From Armatimonadetes bacterium CG06_land_8_20_14_3_00_66_21 (GTDB lineage Bacteria > Armatimonadota > Abditibacteriia > CG2-30-66-41), in the NCBI GenBank assembly GCA_002779825.1, contig PEVN01000539.1, positions 1 to 44,254 of the forward strand: 44,254 bases of DNA, in the 5' to 3' direction. The notes below the pieces were generated by a model, which did not search any database, had not been told where the DNA came from, and worked only from the letters and a program-made list of their open reading frames with translations. Made by a program: the position numbers and the translations under genes. Below are positions 10,932 to 19,004 of the stretch, piece after piece; within the stretch, counting starts at the first letter, position 1, and every line of letters starts with the position of its first letter.

Positions 10932-11138
10932 TGAGTCTCGCTCTCGTTCGGCAGTTCTATAGGGCACTCAGACGCTCCGAGGCGCCCGCGAACCCACAGA
11001 GGTAAACATACGCGATCCTGACGCGCAATGCAAGTGGGCAGCGCCGCTCCCGCCCGCCGGCCTTGCCCGCGGGCTCCCGGCTGCGGTACCATGTTCGGCC
11101 TCTCTCAGTACGCACTGCCCCCTACCGGTGGCCCACCT

Positions 11139-12089
11139 ATGCCCCAACTGCCGAAACTGCTGATTGTGGACGACAACCCCTCCATCCTCCTTGTCGTGAA
11201 GGCAGCCTTGCGCGGCTACTTCCGCTTCGAGACTGCCCCCGACGGTCTCCGGGGCTGGGAGATGGTCCAGTCGTTCGAGCCCGACATCGTGCTCAGTGAC
11301 TACTCCATGCCGGGGATGAATGGCGAGGAGTTCTGCCGAAAACTGAAGACCGACCCCGCCCGGCACCACCTCCCCTTCGTGATGCTCACGGCGCTCGTTG
11401 ATGTCGACGACATCGTCCGTGGGCTACAGGCCGGCGCGGACGACTACATGTGCAAGCCGTTCTCGCCCGCGGAACTCCGAGTCCGGCTGCAGACCCAACT
11501 CCGCCGGCGCGATCACGATCTGCAAGCCGATCCGCTGACTCTCCTGCCCAGCGGCGACCTTATCCGTTCGGAACTCGCCCGACGACTGGAGGTGGGCGCC
11601 CCCTTCGCGGCCACCTATGCCGACCTGGACCACTTCAAGGCATTTGCTGACTATTACGGCTTCCTTCGCGCCAGCGACGTAATCCGCCACACGGCGGCTC
11701 TCCTCCAGAAGACAGCGCTGGAGACCGTGGGGCGTTCCGCCTTTGTGGGGCACATCGCGGGGGACGACTTCCTGCTGACCTGCACAATCGAGGAAGCGGA
11801 CCCGCTTTGCCGGGCCATCGTCGAAGCGTTCGACGCCGGCATCGCCGCCTTCTACGACCCCGAAGACGCGCGAGCCGGCTTCATCTTAGCGAACTCCCGC
11901 GACACCGGGCAGAAGAAGCGCTACCCGCTCTTGTCCTTGTCGCTCTGCGTGGTCCGCAGCGACAGAGAGAAGCTGACGACCCCCTACGACATCGCCGCCA
12001 GCGCGCTGTGGCTGAAGGAACGCGGCAAGCGCCAGCCGGGCAGTGTCATCGTGACCAACGCCGTTCCCGCAACCGACGAGCCGAGCTGA
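11139..12089 (+). CDS. Response regulator with degenerate GGDEF-like output domain
   Basis: A 316-residue two-domain regulator. Residues 1-125 form a receiver domain with the acidic pair (LIVDDN), the phospho-acceptor Asp in VLSDYSMPGMNGEEF, Thr in MLTAL and Lys in CKPF. The C-terminal part has the GGDEF-family frame: DPLTLLPSGDLI like the start of the fold, ADLDHFKAF, and AGDDF where the signature GGDEF would be. Gly to Ala and Glu to Asp changes argue against normal diguanylate cyclase activity; binding or another cyclase-like role is possible. ATG 11139 starts at the receiver domain; an earlier ATG at 11091 is also open. No histidine kinase is adjacent. A nucleoside hydrolase follows after 40 bp. 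Confidence 0.88.
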   Translation: MPQLPKLLIVDDNPSILLVVKAALRGYFRFETAPDGLRGWEMVQSFEPDIVLSDYSMPGMNGEEFCRKLKTDPARHHLPFVMLTALVDVDDIVRGLQAGADDYMCKPFSPAELRVRLQTQLRRRDHDLQADPLTLLPSGDLIRSELARRLEVGAPFAATYADLDHFKAFADYYGFLRASDVIRHTAALLQKTALETVGRSAFVGHIAGDDFLLTCTIEEADPLCRAIVEAFDAGIAAFYDPEDARAGFILANSRDTGQKKRYPLLSLSLCVVRSDREKLTTPYDIAASALWLKERGKRQPGSVIVTNAVPATDEPS

Positions 12090-12129
12090 GGACGCGACCT
12101 GCGACCACCAACGCGAAGGACTCCTGAAC

Positions 12130-13053
12130 ATGGACTTCCCCCCAATTGACGAAGCCACTCGCCTGCGGCGCCTCGCGCCCCCTACCGGAAAGGTGTCGAT
12201 GGTGCTCGACACGGACACCTACAACGAGATCGACGATCAGTTTGCCGTCGTGTACTCACTTCTTTCGCCCGACCGGCTAGACGTAGAGGCGCTCTACGCG
12301 GCGCCGTTTCACAATAACCGCTCCTCGGGGCCGGGCGACGGGATGGAGAAGAGCTACGAGGAGATCCTTCGTCTGCTCGACCGCCTCGGTCACCGTCACG
12401 ACGGGTTCGTCTTCCGAGGGTCGCCCTCCTACCTGCCGGCGCCGGGCGAGCCGGTCCGCAGCGAAGCGGCGGAGCACCTCGTCGGGCGCGCCCTGGCCGA
12501 CCGGGAAGGACCGTTGTACGTCGTCCCCATCGGCTGTGCGACCAACGTCGCCTCTGCCATGCTGTTGGAACCCAAGATCATCGAGCGGATCGTTGTCGTC
12601 TGGCTGGGCGGCAACCCGCACACGTGGCCCAGCGCCAGTGAGTTCAATCTGATGCAGGACCCGCCGGCGTCGCGACTGCTCTTCGACTGCGGCGTCCCGC
12701 TGGTGCATCTCCCATGCCGCAACGTGGCGGAGCACCTCCGCACAACTGTCCCCGAGATGGAGCGCCACGTGAAGGGTCAGGGCGCCATTGGCGACTACCT
12801 GTTCGACATCTTTTGTGGCTACCACACGAACCACTTCGCGTGGTCGAAGGTGATCTGGGACATCTCGACCATCGCCTGGCTCCTCGATAGCCGCTGGGTG
12901 CCGACGCACCTCACGCACAGCCCCATTCTGACCAGCGAACTGACGTGGAGTCACGACGCGTCCCGGCACTTCGTTCGCGAAGCCACCACCTGCAACCGTG
13001 ATGCGATCTTCGGCGATCTGTTCCGGAAACTCGAGCGCCATGCCTCGGCGTAG
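12130..13053 (+). CDS. Nucleoside hydrolase (inosine-uridine-preferring family)
   Basis: A 307-residue N-ribohydrolase-family protein that would cleave nucleosides to base and ribose. The diagnostic calcium-binding motif is near the N-terminus: DTDTYNEIDDQFA, residues 27-39. A later EFNLMQDPPASRLLF segment fits the second conserved block, where family members carry EFN and substrate-binding Asp. The typical DPGxDD is altered to DTDTYNEIDD, as in divergent subfamilies, so the substrate should not be assumed to be inosine. AAGGA lies 12 nt before ATG 12130. It is codirectional with the response regulator. Confidence 0.88.
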   Translation: MDFPPIDEATRLRRLAPPTGKVSMVLDTDTYNEIDDQFAVVYSLLSPDRLDVEALYAAPFHNNRSSGPGDGMEKSYEEILRLLDRLGHRHDGFVFRGSPSYLPAPGEPVRSEAAEHLVGRALADREGPLYVVPIGCATNVASAMLLEPKIIERIVVVWLGGNPHTWPSASEFNLMQDPPASRLLFDCGVPLVHLPCRNVAEHLRTTVPEMERHVKGQGAIGDYLFDIFCGYHTNHFAWSKVIWDISTIAWLLDSRWVPTHLTHSPILTSELTWSHDASRHFVREATTCNRDAIFGDLFRKLERHASA

Positions 13054-13069
13054 ACCTTCCGCTCGAAGG

Positions 13070-14110
13070 TCAATCTCCCGGTGCCGCGGCCAAGCCCGCC
13101 GCGGGGTCCTCGCCCTGCCAGCTCCAGCCGATGCCTCCGTGCTCCGCGGCGACGCCGGCGATTCGGGTGCCTGTGTAGACCACCACCACGTCGTCAAAGG
13201 GAAGCAGCGCGACCACGGTTTCCCGCAGGTCGGGGCTGTGCCAGCGCGGCTCTGCTGTCGTCAGGTCCAGCGCACTGAGCCGTTTGGATCCCGGGGCCGA
13301 GTAGTAGAGCCGGTCGCCATGAACCACCGCCGCTTGCCCCTCGGTCTGACTCGACCACGCCTGCTGACCGGACTGGAGGTCCAGCACCGCCACGGCCCGG
13401 TCCGCCCGCGCCACCAGCTTGCCGCCTGCCTCCGCGAAGAAGATGTCATTGCCCAGGCTGGTGAGGGCCAGCCAGACCGGCTTGCCGGTCTTGAGGTCAA
13501 CGCGCAGGATCTTGTCCTTGCACTTGCAGTAGAGGCGGTCGCCGATGACCTGCGCGCGGTCGCCCAGTCCCATTGGGGCTTGGGCGACCCACCAGAGCTG
13601 GCGGCCGGTCTTCAGATCGAGGGCGTACAACCCGGGTTTGTCCGCCGCCACGAACACAAGCCCGTCCGCAGCGAAGAGCCGCACCGACAGCTTGAACGGT
13701 CCCGCTGCTGACCACACCACTTTGCCGGTACCGGCGTTCAGGCAGTAGATCTGGTCACTCACCTTGAGCAACACATTGTCGTCGACGACCAGCAGTCCGC
13801 CGCCCAGGCTCTGGGTGCGGGGCGAGGGCCTGCCAAACCACTTCACCGGGTCCCGGTCCTGCGTGAGGACCCACGCTCTGTCCAGCATCCCCTTGAGCGG
13901 CTGGAACCACAGCACTTTGCCGTCGGTCAGCGAGAGCCCACCGACCGCCTTTCCGTTGAGCAGCACCAGCACCTCGCCAGCGACGGCCAGCGACTCGACG
14001 TTGTCAGACAACGGCGTCTCCCAGAGGGACTGACCGCTGTTGAGGTCGAGAAGCTGTAGCTTCTGCGCGTTCATCTCCCCGGCGACAATCGGGAGCCGGC
14101 CCTGGTCCAT
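13070..14110 (-). CDS. PQQ-type beta-propeller repeat protein (signal peptide out of frame)
   Basis: A 346-residue visible frame with about seven blade motifs of the PQQ-enzyme repeat type: LDLNSGQSLWETPL, LSLTDGKVLWFQ, LNAGTGKVVWSA, LDLKTGRQLWWV, VDLKTGKPVWLA, LDLQSGQQAWSS and LDLTTAEPRWHS. There is no dehydrogenase active-site signature, so it is more like a BamB-type scaffold or ligand sensor. The frame continues upstream of ATG 14110 with further repeat-like sequence (EVLLWETPC) but has no ATG there. A strong AGGAGGGG site and ATG 14234 open a signal-peptide-like stretch (MKALTLRCTTIACL) in the frame one base away. The native gene was probably 13070-14234, and a 1-nt change now separates leader and body. 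Confidence 0.8.
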   Translation of the reverse strand: MDQGRLPIVAGEMNAQKLQLLDLNSGQSLWETPLSDNVESLAVAGEVLVLLNGKAVGGLSLTDGKVLWFQPLKGMLDRAWVLTQDRDPVKWFGRPSPRTQSLGGGLLVVDDNVLLKVSDQIYCLNAGTGKVVWSAAGPFKLSVRLFAADGLVFVAADKPGLYALDLKTGRQLWWVAQAPMGLGDRAQVIGDRLYCKCKDKILRVDLKTGKPVWLALTSLGNDIFFAEAGGKLVARADRAVAVLDLQSGQQAWSSQTEGQAAVVHGDRLYYSAPGSKRLSALDLTTAEPRWHSPDLRETVVALLPFDDVVVVYTGTRIAGVAAEHGGIGWSWQGEDPAAGLAAAPGD

Positions 14111-14425
14111 CAGGTCGTCGAGGTCAGAGACCTGCTTGCAGGGCGTCTCCCACAGCAGAACTTCCGGCTCCTCTTGCTTCAGTGCGTGGACACAGGCACG
14201 CGATGGTCGTACAGCGCAAGGTCAGTGCTTTCATGGGACTCCCCTCCTGATCGCGCGCGAACGGGCGGAGTGCCAACGCCGCCCGGCGCGTTGGCCAGGA
14301 GGGTGCCTTGTCCTCAAGGAGATGTCAACCCCTGTGAGTGCCGAGGGGAGGCAATCGCGCGCAAGGGTAGAATAGGGACCACGAAACCTCGGGCACAACC
14401 GTTGTCCTCAGGAGGGAGCAGACCC

Positions 14426-15088
14426 ATGAAACGGATCGGCGTAGTGCTTTCAGGCTGTGGAGTCTATGATGGCTCCGAGATCCATGAGGCAGTGCTGGCA
14501 CTGCTATACCTCGACAAGGCAGGTGCGGAGGTCCAGTGCTTCGCGCCGGACAAGCCGCAACGCGACGTCATCAACCACCTCAAAGGCGAGACGGCAGCCG
14601 GCGAGCAACGCAACGTGCTGGTCGAGGCCGCCCGCATAGCCCGCGGGAACATCAAACCGCTCTCCGAGCTATCCGTCGAAGCACTCGACGCCGTGGTCTT
14701 CCCCGGTGGGTTCGGTGCCGCCAAGAACCTGTCGGCATTCGCGGTCGAGGGACCCGCGGGTGAAGTAGAGGCGGAGGTCGGTCGAGTCATCCGGGCAGCC
14801 GTCGACCAAGGGAAGGTAGTCGGCGCAATCTGCATCGCCCCCGCCGTCATCGCCAAGGCGCTGGAAGGCACGGGACGCACCCCCAAGCTGACCATCGGCA
14901 CGGACTCAGGCACTGCCGGAGCGCTGGAGACCATGGGCGCACTGCACTGTTCGGCTTCCGTCTCCGAGGTGTGCGTCGACGAAGGCAACCGCCTCGTCAG
15001 CACCCCGGCCTACATGCTGGGCCAGTCGATTGCCGAGGTAGCCGTTGGCATCGAGGCGTTCGTGACGAAGGTCATGGAACTCGCGTAA
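14426..15088 (+). CDS. elbB: ElbB-like isoprenoid biosynthesis glyoxalase (DJ-1/PfpI superfamily)
   Basis: A 220-residue protein of the class I glutamine amidotransferase-like superfamily. It has the ElbB signatures SGCGVYDGSEIHEAV, FAPDKPQRDVINHL, VFPGGFGAAKNLS and GTDSGTAGALE. Cys136 in GAICIAP sits at the nucleophile elbow used by DJ-1-type glyoxalases. E. coli ElbB has been linked to isoprenoid synthesis, but the physiological reaction is not firmly settled. AGGAGG at 14410-14415 precedes ATG 14426 by 10 nt, which fixes the start. The length matches E. coli ElbB. A C9 run follows in the short gap before the methyltransferase gene. Confidence 0.93.
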   Translation: MKRIGVVLSGCGVYDGSEIHEAVLALLYLDKAGAEVQCFAPDKPQRDVINHLKGETAAGEQRNVLVEAARIARGNIKPLSELSVEALDAVVFPGGFGAAKNLSAFAVEGPAGEVEAEVGRVIRAAVDQGKVVGAICIAPAVIAKALEGTGRTPKLTIGTDSGTAGALETMGALHCSASVSEVCVDEGNRLVSTPAYMLGQSIAEVAVGIEAFVTKVMELA

Positions 15089-15145
15089 GACCCGGCCGAC
15101 AGCGCCGGCCGACCCCCCCCCGCTGACCGCAGGAGTGTGACCCGC

Positions 15146-16567
15146 ATGGACAATGCCGCCGCCCTTTCTCTGCTGACCGGCGGGCAGCTCAGCCGGATCT
15201 GCGACGCCGCCTTCGCGGTCTTGGAGCGCACCGGTGTTCGGTTCGCCGACCCCAGGATCCTCGACGAGTTTGCGGAGCGCGGAGCGCGAATCGAGGCGGA
15301 ACGAGGGCGCGTTCACTTCCCGCGCGCACTGGTCGAGTGGGTGCTCAGCGCGGTCACGCGCACGTTCGCGCTGTACTCGCGCGAGGGCGACCGGGTCGAG
15401 ATCGGTCGGCCACACGTCCGTTTCAGCAACTCGACTTACGACGTCTGGGTGCTGGACTACGAGACGGGGCAGCGTCACCGGAGCACCCTCGCCCATGTCG
15501 AGCAGTTCGTGCGGCTGGGGGACGCGCTCGACGACATTGATATCCTCGGCGCGCAGGTCGTCCCGCAGGATGTGCCGGAGCCAATGCGGCAGATCAGGGC
15601 GGCCCAAGCGCTGCTGAAGCACACCACCAAGCCCTTCGTCATGAACCTGCTCAACGTCGAGGAGGGGGAGACGGTGTTGGCAATGGTGGAAGCAGCCTCG
15701 ACCGGAACGTTGCGCGAACGGCCGCGGCTGTTCGTCCTCTTCTGCCCCGACAGTCCACTTCGGTACGAGGCGTGCGTGACCGACGTAATGCGACTGGCAG
15801 TGGGGCGCGGTGTGCCGGTCGGCATCGGGCCCTGTCCCGTGCTGGGCGCCTCGGCGCCCGTCACCCTGGCTGGGGCACTGGTCCAGACCGTTGCGGAAGC
15901 GCTGGCGGGGCTGGCGTTCGCCAAGCTGCTGGACGAGCGGTGCCTCGCCTACCTCGGCGCCACCCCCTTCGCCATGGCTCCCCACGGCAACCTGCTGATG
16001 GCTGCGCCGGAGTGCTACTTGATCTCGGCCGGATTCGCCCAAGTGTGTCGCCACTTGGGCCTCCCCAACTCCTTCTCCTGTACGCACACCGACTCGAAGC
16101 TCCCCACCATGCAGACCGGCTACGAGAAAGCAATGGGGCTGACCCTGGCCGCTCTCTCCTTCAGCCCGCTGGTCCAAGTCCCGGCCATTCTGGATGACGG
16201 CGCCACTACGTCCCTGCAGCAGCTCGTGATCGAGGCAGAGATGGCAGGCGCAGCACGCCGCCTGCTGCGCGGACTCTCACCCTCCGACGAGACTCTTGCA
16301 CTGGACGTGATTCACGAGGGCGCAGCCGCGGGGAACCTCGTCGCCCACGACCACACCGTGGCGCACCTGCGGTCAGAGTTCTGGCGGCCGGCCGTCCTGC
16401 ACCGCGGCACCCGCGAGCAGGCGGAGAGCGGGCAGAGCACGGTGGAGAAGAACGCCGTCGAGCGCGTCAAACACCTCCTGGCGATTCACTCTCCCCTCCC
16501 CCTGACTGCCGCCGCTGAACGCGAACTCGACAAGCTCGTCGGCAGGGCGGAGCAGCAAGCAGTCTGA
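15146..16567 (+). CDS. Trimethylamine methyltransferase (MttB) family protein
   Basis: A 473-residue protein of the MttB superfamily, in which non-archaeal members demethylate quaternary amines such as glycine betaine onto a corrinoid protein. Recognised features are the N-terminal helix region LLTGGQLSRICDAAFAVLERTGVRF, SNSTYDVWVLDYETG, the central barrel text including CTHTDSKLPTMQTGYE, and the typical C-terminal NLVAHDHTVAHLRSEFWRP. No in-frame amber codon interrupts it, so it is a non-pyrrolysine member. ATG 15146 is set by AGGAG at 15131-15135; an earlier GTG at 15137 is too close to that site. No corrinoid-binding protein or activator is in the window, so the methyl acceptor and substrate are unknown. 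Confidence 0.9.
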   Translation: MDNAAALSLLTGGQLSRICDAAFAVLERTGVRFADPRILDEFAERGARIEAERGRVHFPRALVEWVLSAVTRTFALYSREGDRVEIGRPHVRFSNSTYDVWVLDYETGQRHRSTLAHVEQFVRLGDALDDIDILGAQVVPQDVPEPMRQIRAAQALLKHTTKPFVMNLLNVEEGETVLAMVEAASTGTLRERPRLFVLFCPDSPLRYEACVTDVMRLAVGRGVPVGIGPCPVLGASAPVTLAGALVQTVAEALAGLAFAKLLDERCLAYLGATPFAMAPHGNLLMAAPECYLISAGFAQVCRHLGLPNSFSCTHTDSKLPTMQTGYEKAMGLTLAALSFSPLVQVPAILDDGATTSLQQLVIEAEMAGAARRLLRGLSPSDETLALDVIHEGAAAGNLVAHDHTVAHLRSEFWRPAVLHRGTREQAESGQSTVEKNAVERVKHLLAIHSPLPLTAAAERELDKLVGRAEQQAV

Positions 16568-16666
16568 CCGAGGGCTCGCAGAGGACCGGGTCGTCAGCCG
16601 CATACCACCGTCGCGCCACCCGGTCAGCGGCTGCCGCGGGCGTCACAATAGGCAGCCCACGATCGT

Positions 16667-16725
16667 CCATAGGCGTGCGATGACGCTCCATAGGCAACCT
16701 ATGGGGGTCCATAGGCGACCTATGG
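16667..16725. repeat. 21-bp-period palindromic repeat array
   Basis: CCATAGG occurs at 16667, 16688 and 16709, exactly 21 bp apart. The last two copies are full palindromes, CCATAGGCAACCTATGG (16688-16704) and CCATAGGCGACCTATGG (16709-16725), each with a 7-bp stem and 3-nt loop. The array lies between two convergent genes and could act as a transcription end or as a REP-like element. Confidence 0.75.
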
Positions 16726-16780
16726 CGCTCCTCTGCTCGCCCTCCCTGGAGACGCATTCACCAGCCGCGCTCTCGGAGCG

Positions 16781-17880
16781 CTACGGGTCCCGCTTCCACT
16801 GAAGCTCCGCGCCAACACGCTCGCACACCGCCTCGGCCTTGAGCACGAACTCCCGCACCAACCGGACGGTGTGCCCGAAGTCGTCCAGCCGCAGGAGGCT
16901 GTTGGGTGAGTGGATGTAGCGACAGGGCACCGACACGACACCGACACGACACCGGTGAGGACCCCGCGGCGGGAGGTGTGGATCGCGCCGGCGTCGGTGC
17001 CACCGTAGGTGGGCAGCTTGTACTGGAACGAGATGCCCTTCCCCTTCGCCAGGTCCTCCAAGGCTTGGACGAGCTTGCGGTTGACGATGATCGTCCGGTC
17101 TGCCACGGAGAGGGCGGGACCCTTTCCCAGCGCGGTGGGGCACTTGTCTTCAGACACGCCGGGCATGTCGCCGCCGATGGTGCCCTCCAGCGCCAGCGCG
17201 AGGTCGGGCTTGACGCCGAAGGTAGCCGTCTTGGCGCCGCGCAGCCCGACTTCCTCGCAGACCGAGAAGCTGCAGACCAACGTGAAGGGCAGCGACCGCC
17301 CCTTCAACGCGTCCAGCACAACGATCCTCACCGCGCAACCCGCCCGGTCGTCGAATGCCTTCCCGAGGGCGACGCCCGGGCTCAGCTCCTCGAACGGATA
17401 CCAAAGCGTCTCCGGATCACCGATGGTCAGCCCGCGCGCTGCGACCTCCTCGCGTGAGGCGGCGCCGAGGTCCACGAACAGGTCCTCGAGCTTGAGCGCC
17501 TTGCTGCGCTCGGCCTCTTCGAGAATGTGCGGCGGCTTCGCCCCGAAGACACCCGCGAGCCGTTCACCGGCGCGCGTGGAGAACGTCACCCGGTGCGTCA
17601 GCAAAGTGCGGTCGTCCCACCCGCCCAGTGCCGCCAGGCGGATGAAGCCTTGGTCATCCACGTGCCGGACTGGGAACCCGACCTCATCCACATGGGCGTC
17701 CAGCATAACGCACCGCTTGCTCTCGCCCTTGCGCGTGGCAAGGAGGTTGCCCAGCGCGTCTACCTGGAGTTCGTCAACGAGGGGCTCGATCCACGTGCGG
17801 ATGGTCTGCCGGACTTCGTCCTCGAAGCCGGAGGGACCGAAGGCTTCGGAAAGGGACTTCAGTAGCTTGAGCGTGTTCAT
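16781..17880 (-). pseudogene. M42 family metallopeptidase, frameshifted near its 3' end
   Basis: An aminopeptidase of the M42 (glutamyl aminopeptidase / FrvX) family. Conserved metal and catalytic segments are in frame: DAHVDEVGF, GKAFDDRAG, VCEEVGLRGA, ALEGT and YGGTDAGAIH. After GVLTGVVSV the frame is lost. An 11-bp tandem duplication at 16928-16954 shifts it, so the expected PCRYIHSP motif, with the last metal-ligand His, is present only in the next frame, which ends at the stop at 16781. As read directly, the protein would run to 16720 with an unrelated 70-residue tail and lack that His. ATG 17880 follows GGAGAG closely. It is either a true pseudogene or an assembly error; I favour real duplication because one exact unit is doubled. 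Confidence 0.85.
16928..16954. repeat. 11-bp tandem duplication causing the M42 frameshift
   Basis: The unit ACCGACACGAC occurs at 16929-16939 and 16940-16950, followed by the start of a third (16951-16954). Removing exactly one unit restores the M42 reading frame through the conserved GVVSVPCRYIHS motif. Confidence 0.9.
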
Positions 17881-17914
17881 GGTGCTCTCCGTTGGGGGGG
17901 GGCTGTGCACGGTG

Positions 17915-17941
17915 GACCGATCCGACCGATCGGACTGATCC
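17915..17941. repeat. 9-bp tandem repeat
   Basis: Three near-identical 9-mers, GACCGATCC, GACCGATCG and GACTGATCC, lie in tandem upstream of the M42 gene, with a decayed fourth after them. A similar GACC-rich spacer occurs near 39545-39590. Function unknown; simple slippage repeats are the plainest reading. Confidence 0.6.
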
Positions 17942-17996
17942 GACAGAGCAGGCTCCTCGGCAGGCGCTGCGGGCCCGGCGGCACGAAGCCCCGCCG

Positions 17997-18821
17997 CTAC
18001 TCCTTCCGGAACTGCAAGCAGTAGTGGTGCATGGTGTTGCTCACCCAGGCATTGCCCATGCCGTAGGGTGCCAGCTTCTGGTTGTCCTGCAACCAGATCT
18101 TCTCGTCCTTCAATGCGAAGAACTCGCCGAGGCGCCGCCCGAGGTCCCAGGCCAGCGGGTAGTGCTTGCCGGCCTTCTTGACATTCTTGACGATGACCGT
18201 GAGATAGCCGCGTGGCTTCAGTACCTCGTGGACTTCGCGGTAGATCGCGACCAGCTCTTCGAGGAACCGGTTGTAGTCCTCCAGGTTGCCGACGTCACGC
18301 TCGTCGTCGGAGTAGTTGAGGTCCAGCTCGTCGCTCTCCCGCCGCTTCTTCTGCGTCTCGAAGCCCCGCATCTTGAGCATGTCCCAATAGGGCGGGCTGG
18401 TGATGCAGTAGTCGAACTCCGGCAGGTCCAGTTTCGACAGCTCGCGGGAGTCTGCAGCGATCAGCCGGGCTTCCACTTCGGTTGGGTGGTCAACTCGGTA
18501 GCTGTCCACCCACTCCTGCGCGATGCGGAGGTACTTCTCCATCAGGTCGACGCCAACGCTATTCCGGCCGCACTGCAGGCACGCCAGGCAGGTGCTCCCG
18601 GTGCCCACCATGGGGTCGAGCACCCACTGCCCTTCCTTGGTGAAGAACTCAACGAACTCCCGCACCAGCGTCTCAGGGAACTTTGCCGGGTGCGCCAGCA
18701 CGCCCTTCTTCCGCCGCGGCGGGTTGTGCACGAACCAGCTCTTCTGGAACAGCAGCCAGTCGTGGTTGGACAGGTCGTTCAGCCGGTTCTGGTAGTGGCT
18801 TTTCTTGGGCTCTGAAGACAC
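17997..18821 (-). CDS. Orphan DNA methyltransferase, N4-cytosine/N6-adenine type
   Basis: A 274-residue S-adenosylmethionine-dependent amino-methyltransferase. HPAKFPE (residues 44-50) resembles motif X, DPMVGTGST (69-77) is motif I for cofactor binding, and TSPPYW (141-146) is motif IV, the catalytic loop. The SPPYW form is common in N4-cytosine enzymes. The X-I-IV order differs from the usual beta class (IV before I) and is alpha/gamma-like. No restriction enzyme or specificity subunit is adjacent, so it may be a regulatory or solitary modifier. It starts at GTG 18821. The sequence between it and the kinase gene (18822-19004) holds no gene that I can support. Confidence 0.9.
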   Translation of the reverse strand: MSSEPKKSHYQNRLNDLSNHDWLLFQKSWFVHNPPRRKKGVLAHPAKFPETLVREFVEFFTKEGQWVLDPMVGTGSTCLACLQCGRNSVGVDLMEKYLRIAQEWVDSYRVDHPTEVEARLIAADSRELSKLDLPEFDYCITSPPYWDMLKMRGFETQKKRRESDELDLNYSDDERDVGNLEDYNRFLEELVAIYREVHEVLKPRGYLTVIVKNVKKAGKHYPLAWDLGRRLGEFFALKDEKIWLQDNQKLAPYGMGNAWVSNTMHHYCLQFRKE

Positions 18822-19004
18822 GGCTGCTCACAACTCCGCAAATGGCAGGGCCGCCGCGCCGGGACCCAACGGCAGGCACACTTCGCCAGGATGGACTACG
18901 TGCCCGGGTGCAGCTTTGTTGCCGAGGTCGCATTGCCCGGCGGCTTGTGCAAATGTGCATTCGAGAGGCATGATTGCAGGCCCGGGTTGTCTGCCGCTTC
19001 GCGC

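Noticed and set aside
15112-15121. Poly-C run as a phase-variable switch
   Set aside because: It lies between genes and outside any identified promoter, so no switching effect can be argued.
15146-16567. Pyrrolysine-containing MttB
   Set aside because: No in-frame TAG codon interrupts the gene.
16667-16725. Possible CRISPR array
   Set aside because: The 21-bp period leaves no spacers of normal length, and no cas gene is present.
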